Shown one piece after another: positions 8,778 to 17,408 of a DNA stretch of 64,000 nucleotides. This DNA is from Planctomycetota bacterium (lineage in GTDB: Bacteria > Planctomycetota > OFTM77), in the NCBI GenBank assembly GCA_029260795.1, contig JAJDCO010000031.1, positions 145,006 through 209,005 on the forward strand, in the 5' to 3' direction. Both the position numbers and the translations under genes were made by a program. A model generated the notes under the pieces. That model was not told where the DNA came from. It saw only the letters and a program-made list of their open reading frames with translations, and searched no databases. Numbering within the stretch: position 1 is the first letter of the stretch; every line of letters begins with the position of its first letter.

Positions 8778-9879
8778 CGCACCCGCCGGGCGCGCGCGGA
8801 TCTGGCGGCGCCGAGTGCTCTGGCTCGTGGCCGGGATGATCGGCTGGCTCGCGGTGTCCCACGTCGTCGTGGAGCAGAGCGGCCTGCGCTTCTTCCAGCC
8901 GAAGGCGGAGGAGACGATTCGCAAGCTGCAGGTGTTCGCCGACGAGGCACCGAAGTTCGACGTGATCTTCCTGGGCTCGTCGCGCATGCGGCGAGCGTTC
9001 ACGCCCGCGACGTTCGAGGAGGAGGCGGCCAAGCGCCTTGGCCGCGAAGTGACGGCCTTCAACCTGGGCGTCAAGGCGATGCTGATGCCCTCCTACACGA
9101 TCATCGCCCGGGATCTATTGGTCGGCGATCGTCGGCCGGATCTGCTCGTGCTCGGGCTTGGGGTTCGCAGCTTCAACTCGAACAGCCCTCGCTATCACCA
9201 CACGATTCGTCATCTTTGTGGACCGGGAGATCTATTCGGCCCCTATAGGCCACGGCTCTTCAGCGGCCCGGAATGGCTGGTCCTTCCAGAGGTGATGTTC
9301 CGAGCCACCGCTTCCCTGACACAGCTCTGGCGACGCGGCGATGCCGACGAGCGCGCCTTCGCGGAGTCGGTCTGGGAGCTCGATGGCGGCAACTACCCGC
9401 TCCTCCCGGGACGGCCGGGACTTCCACTGGTGTTGGACGATGCGGCAATTCGCCGGCAGATTCCGATCGAGGCCTATCGGCAGCAGCGGAAGGTCTTGCG
9501 GGAGGCGACCCAATACCGGATCGAGCAGTCCAAGCGCGTACTGCTCGAGAGCTTCGACCCCGAAGGGCGCTGCTCGGACGCTTTCGAAGAGCTCGCCGTA
9601 CTCTGTAGCCAGCGGGACATCCCGCTGATCGTCTTCAACCTGCCGGTCACCGAGGGCTTCGCGAACGGCGCCTACGTGAACGGCGAGTACCGCGCCTACC
9701 TCGAGCAGCTCCGCAAGCTCTGTCGCGCGCACGACGTGCCGTTCTACGACTTGAACCTGCCGCCCTATCGCCCCGAGCCGTTCTTCTTTCGCGATGGCGA
9801 CCACTTGTCGAGGGAAGGCTCCTGGTACTTCACGCGGCTCGTCACCCACGAGGTGCTCGTACCGCTGCTTGTGGAGTGA
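8749..9879 (+). CDS. SGNH-hydrolase-like membrane-anchored protein, MBOAT partner, copy 2
   Basis: 376 residues. A short Ser/Pro-rich and basic start is followed by a membrane anchor (about 23-41) and then the same extracytoplasmic domain as copy 1: FLGSSRM with serines at 77-78, YTIIARDLL, NSPRYHHT and a C-terminal FRDGDHLSREGS. The candidate catalytic Ser, Asp and His are all present. The ATG at 8749 lies inside the end of the MBOAT gene; later in-frame GTG or ATG codons would cut into the anchor. The gene closes the second of two tandem acyltransferase/partner modules. Inferred role: final acyl transfer to a surface polymer. Confidence 0.72.
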   Translation: MPPSSTSSSDAPAGRARIWRRRVLWLVAGMIGWLAVSHVVVEQSGLRFFQPKAEETIRKLQVFADEAPKFDVIFLGSSRMRRAFTPATFEEEAAKRLGREVTAFNLGVKAMLMPSYTIIARDLLVGDRRPDLLVLGLGVRSFNSNSPRYHHTIRHLCGPGDLFGPYRPRLFSGPEWLVLPEVMFRATASLTQLWRRGDADERAFAESVWELDGGNYPLLPGRPGLPLVLDDAAIRRQIPIEAYRQQRKVLREATQYRIEQSKRVLLESFDPEGRCSDAFEELAVLCSQRDIPLIVFNLPVTEGFANGAYVNGEYRAYLEQLRKLCRAHDVPFYDLNLPPYRPEPFFFRDGDHLSREGSWYFTRLVTHEVLVPLLVE

Positions 9880-9956
9880 GTGATCGAGGCCGCAACGACT
9901 TGATTCCCGGCGAGGTCGTCGGCTCCGCTGCGCGGACGCACTCCGGTCACTTTCGT

Positions 9957-10070
9957 GGGCGTCTTCCCTGGGAGCGCGGGCGGCCCGCCCTCACCCCAGG
10001 CTGCGGTCGGGCTTCGCTCGTCCTGGCCTGGGGCTGGATGACGTCGGCCTTTCAGACCCGAGCCACCGCC
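9957..10070. repeat. Hairpin-bearing direct repeat, copy 1
   Basis: Begins GGGCGTCTT, runs through a GGGCGGCCCGCC palindrome and ends at GAGCCACCGC. It contains an 8-base inverted repeat, CCCCAGGC at 9994-10001 with GCCTGGGG at 10026-10033, enclosing a smaller hairpin at 10008-10020 with a TTC loop and one G-T pair. Confidence 0.7.
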
Positions 10071-10110
10071 GTTCGATCCTCGTCGAAAGACCCGGCGGCG
10101 GATCGGTCGG

Positions 10111-10259
10111 GGGCGTCTTACCTGGGAGCGCGGGCGGCCCGCCCGCTCTTGTTCGGGCGTCGGCACTCACCCCAGGCTGCGGTCGGGCTTCGCCCGTCCT
10201 GGCCTGGGGCTGGATGATGTCGGCCTTTCAGGCCAGGCCTTTCAGGCCGAGCCACCGCG
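10111..10259. repeat. Hairpin-bearing direct repeat, copy 2
   Basis: Same order of words as copy 1, with a roughly 22-base insertion after the GC palindrome and a small duplication of CAGGCCTTT near the end. The outer stem is at 10170-10177 and 10202-10209. The inner hairpin at 10184-10196 is perfect (CGGGC, loop TTC, GCCCG). Pairing is kept where the copies differ, which hints at a structured element. Confidence 0.7.
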
Positions 10260-10499
10260 CCGTTGAGCACCCATCGCTTCCGTCAATGGGGCGATGAGCA
10301 GCATTCGAACCACCTGGCCCTCGTCTTCGGCGGTCTTCGTGAGAACCGTGGCTCTGTGGGTTCCGCATGACCGTGCGTGGCCGTGTTCGTGCCGCGACGC
10401 GATTCCGCGTTTCGTTCAGTGAGGTTCGCCCGGATTCCACTCTTCTCGAGTGAACCACCTCGAGTGGCGAAGCCTGAACCATGCTGCTGGAGCTCTCCG

Positions 10500-11762
10500 A
10501 TGAGACGCTTTCCTCTCGACCTCCGTCTGCTCCTGATCCTCTCCTTTTCGGTCAGCATTCTCGTCACGCCGGCCGATGCGCAACCGCTGTGCTTTGGTCC
10601 CGACAATCTTCAGGGGCCCTGCTGCACGGTGACGACGATCAGCCTGCCATCGCCGCTGCCGGTTCCGCCCCCGCTGCTGGCGAGCGGGATCTGCTGGACG
10701 GATTGCCAGCCGCAAGATTCTCCGACCGAGCTGACCTTCGGCGCTTTCGTCGAGGTATCCTGCGGATCGTACGTCTGTCCGATGTTCGTCAAAGACATCC
10801 TCGGGCAGATGATCATGCGCGGAGAGCTCCACCTCGACTACTCGCGCACGTGGACCGAGCAGAACTTCGACGGGGACGACCTGCAATGCTGGCGCTTCTT
10901 GGCCAAGATCGACCTGTACGCCATCACGGGGCAGGGGACCGGCCCTTGCCAGGTTCCGGCGGGGGATGAGCCGCAGGCCTTCTACTACGGCTACTACGAT
11001 CTCGTCCTGAACTGCCGCACGGGCGGGTACGAGCACGCGATCTGCCTGTTCCACTCCTGCGACGCCTTCGTGCACAACCCCAAGACCTCGACTGTCCCGG
11101 GCGTCTTTCACCCTCAGGTCTCCTATGCCCTGGTGGCGCCGGTCAGCTTGGCCAATCCCTTCGTGCCGACTCCCCTGCCGCCGTTCTTCGGTCCGATGAC
11201 GGGCGGCGGCTTTCGGTACGCCAGCGGCGGGCTGCTCCCATGGAAGTGCCCGACGGAGGAGCCCCTGTGGGTGGACAATCCGCTGGGACACACGGCCACC
11301 TTGCTGCTCGGCCAGGATTGCGTCTGCTCAGACAACACCTCGCAGCCGCTTCAGTACTCGTACCTGTACTTCACGGCGCTCGGTCAGTGCGGCATGAGCT
11401 TCAACTCGATCGACACCTCCAACGCCTATCCGTGGAAGCACCTCGTGACGGCCAGCCTCGGCACCTGGACGGGAACCGGAGCGGGAACGCCCTACCCGGG
11501 TCCCGAGGCGGCTTGGGTCACGGAGGGAGCCTTCAAGAGCAAGACCGGCCCCTGCGGACGACTCACGGTGATGCGGGGCGAAGGAGCGTACGGCGCCCTG
11601 ACTGAGGGTGGCTTCCCCGTCTTCCCCGATGCCGATCGTCCCGGGCAGACCGATCGCATGCTCGATCTCGCCACAAACTTTTCCAAGATCTTCAGCATCC
11701 TGGGCGGACCCTACAACGGCAGCGTCAACAAGACGAACCGATTGATCTACGCCAACTTTTGA
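10500..11762 (+). CDS. Secreted cysteine-rich protein of unknown function
   Basis: 420 residues. The start at 10500 gives a clean signal peptide (basic MRR, hydrophobic LLLILSFSVSIL, cleavage after ADA before Q); the open frame extends upstream but without a ribosome site. The mature protein has many cysteines, some paired (GPCC, then CWTDC near the start), suggesting disulfides in the periplasm or outside. It is rich in Pro, Gly and aromatics and ends in a Gly/Asn-rich tail. I recognise no domain, catalytic motif or repeat. Neighbours (acyltransferases upstream, trp genes downstream, both at a distance) say nothing about its role. Codon use matches the window, so I see no sign of recent transfer. 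Confidence 0.7.
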   Translation: MRRFPLDLRLLLILSFSVSILVTPADAQPLCFGPDNLQGPCCTVTTISLPSPLPVPPPLLASGICWTDCQPQDSPTELTFGAFVEVSCGSYVCPMFVKDILGQMIMRGELHLDYSRTWTEQNFDGDDLQCWRFLAKIDLYAITGQGTGPCQVPAGDEPQAFYYGYYDLVLNCRTGGYEHAICLFHSCDAFVHNPKTSTVPGVFHPQVSYALVAPVSLANPFVPTPLPPFFGPMTGGGFRYASGGLLPWKCPTEEPLWVDNPLGHTATLLLGQDCVCSDNTSQPLQYSYLYFTALGQCGMSFNSIDTSNAYPWKHLVTASLGTWTGTGAGTPYPGPEAAWVTEGAFKSKTGPCGRLTVMRGEGAYGALTEGGFPVFPDADRPGQTDRMLDLATNFSKIFSILGGPYNGSVNKTNRLIYANF

Positions 11763-11995
11763 CGCAGTCGAAGACCGAGCCGCGCCCGGTGATTCGTCGC
11801 GCGGTGAACGGAGGCGAACGCCTCTCGACCTATCGGTGATCCCGGGCAGGCGGGTGTGAACGCCTCCCCGGCAACTCGCCGGTGCGGCTCGTCTCGCAGC
11901 GCGGTCGCGGTCGGGACCATCCATCATGGCGACCGGCTCTCACGTCCGCCGGCGGCGCCGCCGCTTGACGCAGGGCTCCTCGCAGTCTCCCTTGC

Positions 11996-12001
11996 TATAC
12001 T
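11996..12001 (+). promoter_or_regulatory. -10-like element before trpE
   Basis: TATACT within TTGCTATACTG stands out in GC-rich DNA, 38 bases before the GTG start. No good -35 lies at 16-18 bases. No tryptophan-rich leader peptide or attenuator-like alternating hairpins were seen in 11763-12038. Confidence 0.35.
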
Positions 12002-12038
12002 GTCGCCCTTCGTTCCCGCGACCGCCCCGAGGATCCCT

Positions 12039-13520
12039 GTGACCACGCTCTCGCTCGACGGTTTTCGTCGCCTGGCCCAGCAAGGCAATCTCGTCTCGCT
12101 CCACCGGGAGCTGCTCGCCGATCTGACGACGCCGGTGGCGACGCTGATGAGGCTGGCGGCCGACACGGGACGCGTGTTCCTGCTCGAGAGCGTGGCGGGC
12201 GGAGAGAACCTGGCGCGGTACTCGTTCCTCGGCCGGGATCCCGAGCTCATCCTGCGCCTGCGGAATGGCCAGACGCTGCGAGAGGAGAACGGCGAGTCGG
12301 TGGCGGTCGAGAAGCCGTTCCTCGACCAGCTCAAGCATGAGCTCCGGCGCTATCGCCCGGCGCGACCTCCGGGGCTTCCCCGCTTTGCGGGTGGTGCGGT
12401 CGGGTACTTCTCCTACGACTTCGTCCGGCAGCTCGAGGAGGTCCCGGACACGAACCCGGACGACCTCGGCCTCGACGATGCGGTCGTGATGTTCTTCAAG
12501 ACGGTGATCGCGTTCGATCATGTCCGGCATCGCATGCTGCTGCTGACCTCCGTGCCCGTCGACGATCCGAGCCAGGCCGACGCTGCCTATGCGAAGGGTC
12601 TCGAGGAGCTCGATCGCCTGACGGCGCGGCTGCGCGCACCCTTCCTCGACGTACCGTTCCACGCGCCAGGCGCAGCTACCGAGTTCACCTCGAACCTCAC
12701 GCGACCCGAGTTCGAGTCGATGGTCGAGCGCTCCAAGGAGTTCATCCGCGCCGGTGACATCTTCCAGGTCGTGCTGTCGCAGCGCTTCGAGACCGAGGTC
12801 CGGAGCTCCGGCCTCGATCTGTATCGCGCGCTCCGCTCGCTCAACCCGTCGCCCTACATGTTCTATGTGTCGATCGATGGCGATACGCAGCTCATCGGTG
12901 CTTCTCCCGAAGCCCTCGTGCGCGTGAGTGATGGCCTCGTCGAGACCCATCCGATCGCGGGTACGCGCCATCGCTCCGCCGACCCGAAGGAGGACGAGCG
13001 CCTCGCCGAAGAGCTGCTGGCCGACGCCAAGGAGCGCGCCGAGCACGTCATGCTGGTCGACCTCGGCCGCAACGACCTGGGCCGGGTGTGCGAGTACGGC
13101 TCGGTCGAGCTCACGCGCCGCATGGTCATCGAGCGCTACTCGCACGTGATGCATCTCGTGTCGGAGGTCCAGGGTCGGCTGCGCAAGGGTCTCGATCCCG
13201 TCGATACCCTCGCCGCCTGCTTCCCGGCCGGGACCGTGTCGGGCGCGCCGAAGGTGCGGGCGATGGAGATCATCGAGGATCTGGAGTCGCTGCGGCGCGG
13301 CCCCTACGCGGGCGCGGTGGGGCATCTCGACTACGGCGGCAACCTCGACACCTGCATCACGATCCGTACTCTGCTGCGCAAGGGCTCGCGCGTCTATCTG
13401 CAGGCCGGCGCAGGGATCGTCGCCGATTCGGACCCGGCGAGCGAGTTCGACGAGACGGTGAACAAGGGACGCGCCTTGATGCGAGCGGTCGAGATCGCCG
13501 AATCGGGGTTTCAGAGCTGA
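12039..13520 (+). CDS. trpE: Anthranilate synthase component I
   Basis: 493 residues, the usual TrpE length. The enzyme converts chorismate to anthranilate, the first step of tryptophan synthesis, using ammonia delivered by a TrpG subunit. The N-terminal region carries the tryptophan-feedback element LLES (48-51). The C-terminal chorismate-binding domain (about 225-480) shows DIFQVVLSQRF, NPSPYMFY, PIAGTRHR, AEHVMLVDLGRNDLG, FPAGTVSGAPK and QAGAGIVADS. The GTG at 12039 has GAGGA five bases upstream and starts the protein at the expected place, though the frame is open for another 60 codons. It is the first gene of the trp operon, 54 bases before trpD. No amidotransferase domain is fused and no trpG is adjacent. 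Confidence 0.95.
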   Translation: MTTLSLDGFRRLAQQGNLVSLHRELLADLTTPVATLMRLAADTGRVFLLESVAGGENLARYSFLGRDPELILRLRNGQTLREENGESVAVEKPFLDQLKHELRRYRPARPPGLPRFAGGAVGYFSYDFVRQLEEVPDTNPDDLGLDDAVVMFFKTVIAFDHVRHRMLLLTSVPVDDPSQADAAYAKGLEELDRLTARLRAPFLDVPFHAPGAATEFTSNLTRPEFESMVERSKEFIRAGDIFQVVLSQRFETEVRSSGLDLYRALRSLNPSPYMFYVSIDGDTQLIGASPEALVRVSDGLVETHPIAGTRHRSADPKEDERLAEELLADAKERAEHVMLVDLGRNDLGRVCEYGSVELTRRMVIERYSHVMHLVSEVQGRLRKGLDPVDTLAACFPAGTVSGAPKVRAMEIIEDLESLRRGPYAGAVGHLDYGGNLDTCITIRTLLRKGSRVYLQAGAGIVADSDPASEFDETVNKGRALMRAVEIAESGFQS

Positions 13521-13574
13521 AGGTCTCCGAGCCGACGCCAGGACGTCCGTCTCGAACAACCAGAGGATTCGATC

Positions 13575-14609
13575 GTGACAACACCCGACCCGCTTCAGAT
13601 CGCCCTGGCCGAGCTGGCCCTGCGGCACGATCTGATGCCCGACGTGGCCCGCACTGCCATGGAGGCCATCATGGCCGGCACGGCGACGCCCGCGCAGATC
13701 GGCGCCTTCTTGATGGGCCTGCGGCTCAAGGGCGAGACCGCCGACGAGATCGCCGCGCTGGCGAGCGTCATGCGCGAGAAGGCGCTGCGCGTCGAGACGA
13801 GCCGAACGCCGCTGATCGATACCTGTGGAACCGGCGGTGACGGCAGCGGAACCTTCAATATCTCCACGACCGTGGCCTTCGTCGTGGCGGGCGCGGGCGC
13901 GGCGGTCGCCAAGCACGGGAACCGCTCGGTGTCGAGTCGGTGCGGGAGCGCGGATGTCCTGGCGGCGCTCGGTGTGGACATCGAGATGAACGCCGAGCAG
14001 GCCGGACGCTGCCTCGACGAAGTGGGGATCGCGTTCCTGTTCGCGCCTCTGTTCCATCAAGCGACCCAGCACGTGGTCGGGCCGCGCAAGGAGCTCGGCC
14101 TGCGCACCGTGTTCAACGTACTCGGACCGCTGACCAATCCGGCGCGCGCTCCGCATCAGCTCGTCGGTGTCTTCGATCCGGCGCTCACCGAGACGCTCGC
14201 CAACGTGCTGGGCCAGCTCGGCTCGAAGCGCGCGGTCGTCGTCTCGGGTCTCGAGGGGCTCGACGAGATCAGCTTGGCCGGGCCGACGCGGGTCTCGGAA
14301 TGGGACGGCGCCGCAGTGACGACGCGCGAGGTGACCCCCGAGGAGCTCGGATTCACGCCAGTCGGGGCCGACGCGATCGCGGGCGGCGAGGCGGATGAGA
14401 ACGCCATGGTGACCCAAGAGGTGCTCGCCGGCGAGTCCGGGCCGGCTCGGGAGATCGTGCTGCTGAATGCGGCGGCGGCGCTTTGGGCGGCCGAGCTGGT
14501 GCCCGATTGGAAGGCTGGCGTGACCCTGGCGCGCGAGACCCTCGATTCGGGAGCGGCGCAGAAGAAGCTCGAAGCGCTGGTGCGATATTGTCAGCGAAAG
14601 GTGAGCTGA
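13575..14609 (+). CDS. trpD: Anthranilate phosphoribosyltransferase
   Basis: 344 residues. It adds phosphoribose from PRPP to anthranilate, the second step of tryptophan synthesis. The PRPP-binding glycine loop GTGGDGSGTFN is at 85-95, KHGNR at 113-117 with SSRCGSADVL following, and FNVLGPLTNPA in the C-terminal half, all family hallmarks. The start is GTG with AGAGGA upstream. It is a stand-alone TrpD without the TrpG fusion seen in enterobacteria. One base separates its stop from trpC, and a ribosome site for trpC (AGGTGAG) lies inside its last codons, so the two are translationally linked. Confidence 0.96.
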   Translation: MTTPDPLQIALAELALRHDLMPDVARTAMEAIMAGTATPAQIGAFLMGLRLKGETADEIAALASVMREKALRVETSRTPLIDTCGTGGDGSGTFNISTTVAFVVAGAGAAVAKHGNRSVSSRCGSADVLAALGVDIEMNAEQAGRCLDEVGIAFLFAPLFHQATQHVVGPRKELGLRTVFNVLGPLTNPARAPHQLVGVFDPALTETLANVLGQLGSKRAVVVSGLEGLDEISLAGPTRVSEWDGAAVTTREVTPEELGFTPVGADAIAGGEADENAMVTQEVLAGESGPAREIVLLNAAAALWAAELVPDWKAGVTLARETLDSGAAQKKLEALVRYCQRKVS

Positions 14610-14610
14610 G

Positions 14611-15396
14611 ATGGCGGCGACCGTGCTCGACGAGATCGTCCGCAAGCGGCGCCTGAGCTTGGCGAACGAGATGGCGCACCGCTCGGTCTCCGAGGTGATG
14701 CGTGCCGCCGAGGACGCGCCACGACCGCGGGACTTTCGCGCCGCCGTCGTGGCGACGCCGGGTGTCTCGGCGATCGCCGAGATCAAGTTCGCCTCGCCGT
14801 CCGAGGGACGCATTCGCGACGACGAGGATCCGGCCGCCATTGCGGAGAGCTACGAATCCGGCGGCGCGGCCGCGCTTTCGATCCTCACCGAGAGCGAGCA
14901 CTTTCAGGGCAAGCTCGAGTACCTCGAGGCCGCGCGCGGTGCGGTCGAGATCCCGCTCCTGCGCAAGGATTTCATCGTCGACGGCTACCAGCTCTTCCAA
15001 GCGCGAGAGGTGGGCGCCGATGCCGTGCTGCTGATCGTGGCCTCGTTGGGCAGGGAGCGGCTGCGGGAGCTGCACGACCTGGCGCACGATCTGGGCCTGA
15101 CGGCGTTGGTCGAGGTACACGAGGAGGCCGAGCTCGAGATCGCGCTCGACGTGCGCGCCAGCCTGATCGGTGTCAACAATCGAAACCTCAAGACCATGAA
15201 GGTCGACCTCGCGACTTCGGAGCGTTTGGCTCCACTGTTTCCGGACGCGGTGACGAAGGTGAGTGAGAGCGGCATTCGAACGACTGCCGACGTGGCACGG
15301 CTCGAGGCGCTCGGCTATGACGCCATGCTCGTCGGGACCCATTTCATGAGATCACCCGATCCGGGCGCCGCGTTGCGCGCCCTACTGGACGGCTGA
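14611..15396 (+). CDS. trpC: Indole-3-glycerol-phosphate synthase
   Basis: 261 residues, a single-domain TIM barrel. It closes the indole ring from CdRP with loss of CO2 and water. The substrate and catalytic motifs are visible: [11 protein letters not shown] (Lys59), LLRKDFI near 115-120, GVNNRNL and VSESGI, then a phosphate-binding VGTHFM near the end. It is not fused to TrpF, and no trpF (phosphoribosylanthranilate isomerase) occurs in this operon, so that step must be encoded elsewhere. It lies one base after trpD and 19 bases before trpB. Confidence 0.96.
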   Translation: MAATVLDEIVRKRRLSLANEMAHRSVSEVMRAAEDAPRPRDFRAAVVATPGVSAIAEIKFASPSEGRIRDDEDPAAIAESYESGGAAALSILTESEHFQGKLEYLEAARGAVEIPLLRKDFIVDGYQLFQAREVGADAVLLIVASLGRERLRELHDLAHDLGLTALVEVHEEAELEIALDVRASLIGVNNRNLKTMKVDLATSERLAPLFPDAVTKVSESGIRTTADVARLEALGYDAMLVGTHFMRSPDPGAALRALLDG

Positions 15397-15415
15397 AACT
15401 TCCGAGACCGAGATC

Positions 15416-16621
15416 ATGACCGAGATCACCCGCGATCGTCCCGATGCCGGGGGCCACTTCGGTGCCTACGGCGGACGGTACGTCCCCGAGACACTCGTCC
15501 CCGCCCTCGAGGAGCTGGAAGCCGCCTTCGAAGCGGCCCGGCAGGACCCCACCTTCCAGCACGAGCTGGCGGAGATCGAGCGCGACTTCGCCGGTCGTCC
15601 GACGCCCGTGTACCACGCCGAGCGCCTGAGCTCCGAGCTGGGCGGCGCGCAGATTTGGCTGAAGCGCGAGGACCTGCTTCACACAGGCGCGCACAAGATC
15701 AACAACACCCTCGGACAGATCCTGCTCGCCCGGCGCATGGGCAAGCAGCGCATCATCGCCGAGACCGGTGCCGGTCAGCACGGCGTCGCGACGGCGACCG
15801 TGTGCGCTCGCTACGGACTGCCGTGCGTCGTGTACATGGGCGAAGAAGACATGCGGCGGCAGGCGCTGAACGTCTTCCGCATGAAGCTGCTCGGAGCCGA
15901 GGTGGTCTCGGTGACCAGCGGCAGCCGCACGCTCAAGGACGCGACCAGCGAAGCGATTCGTGACTGGGTCACGAACGTGCGCGACACCTTCTACATCATC
16001 GGCTCGGTCGTGGGACCGCATCCCTATCCGTGGATGGTGCGCGAGTTCCAATCGGTGATCGGCCAGGAAGCGCGCGAGCAGATGCAGGGCCGGCTCGGCA
16101 AGCTACCGAATCTCTTGGTCGCGTGCGTGGGCGGCGGCAGCAATGCGATCGGCTTGTTCCACGCGTTCCTGGAGGACGAGGGCGTCGTGATCCATGGCGT
16201 CGAGGGCGGTGGACACGGGATCGACAGCGGTGCCCACTCGGCGACCCTCGGCCAAGGCGAGCCGGGAGTTCTGCATGGCGCGATGAGCTATCTGCTGCAG
16301 GACGCCGAAGGTCAGGTGCAGATCGCGCACTCGGTCTCGGCCGGCCTCGATTACCCGGGTGTGGGTCCGGAGCACGCGTGGCTCCAGGACACCGGGCGCG
16401 TGCACTACGCTTCGGTGACCGACGAGGAAGCGCTGACGGCGCTGCAGCGGACCTGTCTGACCGAGGGCATCCTGCCGGCGCTGGAAAGTGCCCATGCGAT
16501 CGCTCACGTCATTCGGGTCGCTCCCGAGATGCGGCCGGATCAGAGTATCCTGGTCTGCTTGTCAGGACGCGGTGACAAGGACGTGCACACCGTGGCCGAG
16601 CATGTGAAGCTGGACGGTTGA
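15416..16621 (+). CDS. trpB: Tryptophan synthase beta chain
   Basis: 401 residues. This PLP enzyme condenses indole with serine to form tryptophan. The PLP lysine is Lys94 in HTGAHKINN, followed by the ETGAGQHG loop, a glycine-rich phosphate cup [10 protein letters not shown] and a C-terminal CLSGRGDKD. The N-terminus [15 protein letters not shown] is typical of the TrpB1 type that works in an alpha2beta2 complex with TrpA. It is followed after one base by trpA, as expected for channelled subunits. Confidence 0.97.
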   Translation: MTEITRDRPDAGGHFGAYGGRYVPETLVPALEELEAAFEAARQDPTFQHELAEIERDFAGRPTPVYHAERLSSELGGAQIWLKREDLLHTGAHKINNTLGQILLARRMGKQRIIAETGAGQHGVATATVCARYGLPCVVYMGEEDMRRQALNVFRMKLLGAEVVSVTSGSRTLKDATSEAIRDWVTNVRDTFYIIGSVVGPHPYPWMVREFQSVIGQEAREQMQGRLGKLPNLLVACVGGGSNAIGLFHAFLEDEGVVIHGVEGGGHGIDSGAHSATLGQGEPGVLHGAMSYLLQDAEGQVQIAHSVSAGLDYPGVGPEHAWLQDTGRVHYASVTDEEALTALQRTCLTEGILPALESAHAIAHVIRVAPEMRPDQSILVCLSGRGDKDVHTVAEHVKLDG

Positions 16622-16622
16622 G

Positions 16623-17408
16623 ATGACACGCATCGCGAAAGCATTCGAGAAGACCCGCGCCGAAGGACGGCCTGCGCTGATCCCGTTCTTGACCGGTGGC
16701 TTTCCGACCCTCGAGTCGACGGTGCCGTTGATCTTGGCGGCCGAAGCGGCCGGCGCCGACCTGCTCGAGATCGGCTTGCCGTTCTCGGATCCTCTCGCCG
16801 ACGGGCCAGCCATTCAGCTCTCTTCACAGCGCGCGATCGAGAATGGTGCGACGCTGAAATGGATCCTCGAGCAAGTGAGAGAGGTTCGCAAGACGAGCCA
16901 GCTGCCGCTGATCCTGATGGGCTACCTCAACCCGATGCTGCGTTACGGCCTCGATCGCTTCGTGCACGACGCGGTGCAGGCCGGTGTCGATGGGATGATC
17001 GTTCCCGACATGCTGCCCGAGGAATCGGCCGACGTCGTCGCAGCCAGCCGGGAGCACGGCTTGAGCAACGTGTTCCTGATGGCGCCGACGACTTCGGAGG
17101 AGCGCATCCGCAAGATCGATGCGCTCTCGACCGAGATCACCTACGCGGTCGCGTTGACGGGCGTGACCGGTGCGCGGGGTGATCTCCCGGCCGACATCGA
17201 GGACTATCTGGCGCGGGTGCGCAAGAACACCGAGAAGCCGTTTGTGGTCGGTTTCGGGATATCGGCGCCCGAGCACGTCGCGCGGCTGAAAGGCAAGACC
17301 GACGGCTGCGTCATCGGAAGCGCCATCGTCAAGCAGCTCGACGGGACGAGTGGCGACGAGGCGACGCGCCGGCTGACCGAGTTCCTCACGAGCCTGCGGT
17401 CGAGCTGA
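16623..17408 (+). CDS. trpA: Tryptophan synthase alpha chain
   Basis: 261 residues. It cleaves indole-3-glycerol phosphate to indole and glyceraldehyde-3-phosphate and passes indole to TrpB. The catalytic acids fall at the canonical positions, Glu49 (DLLEIGLPFSDP) and Asp60 (LADGPAIQ). VTGARGDLP and GFGISAPEH, which bind phosphate, are present. It is the last trp gene of the operon. Its TGA overlaps the ATG of the sulfatase-like gene by one base, so that gene is likely translated from the same message. Confidence 0.96.
   Translation: MTRIAKAFEKTRAEGRPALIPFLTGGFPTLESTVPLILAAEAAGADLLEIGLPFSDPLADGPAIQLSSQRAIENGATLKWILEQVREVRKTSQLPLILMGYLNPMLRYGLDRFVHDAVQAGVDGMIVPDMLPEESADVVAASREHGLSNVFLMAPTTSEERIRKIDALSTEITYAVALTGVTGARGDLPADIEDYLARVRKNTEKPFVVGFGISAPEHVARLKGKTDGCVIGSAIVKQLDGTSGDEATRRLTEFLTSLRSS

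Larger units (their letters stand above)
9880..10499. other. Intergenic region with two hairpin-bearing repeats
   Basis: 620 bases without a convincing gene. It holds the two direct repeats listed separately (9957-10070 and 10111-10259). The remaining part, 10260-10499, leads into the secreted-protein gene and shows no clear promoter. Confidence 0.5.

Noticed and set aside
11763..12038. trp attenuator or leader peptide
   Set aside because: No Trp-rich short frame and no alternating hairpins. A small GAGGC/GCCTC hairpin near 11810 is not in a suitable context.
11940..14840. 966-codon open frame on the minus strand
   Set aside because: It is the antisense shadow of trpE and trpD. High GC at third positions keeps the opposite strand open, and its residues are dominated by Arg, Ala, Gly, Leu and His in a pattern typical of shadow frames.
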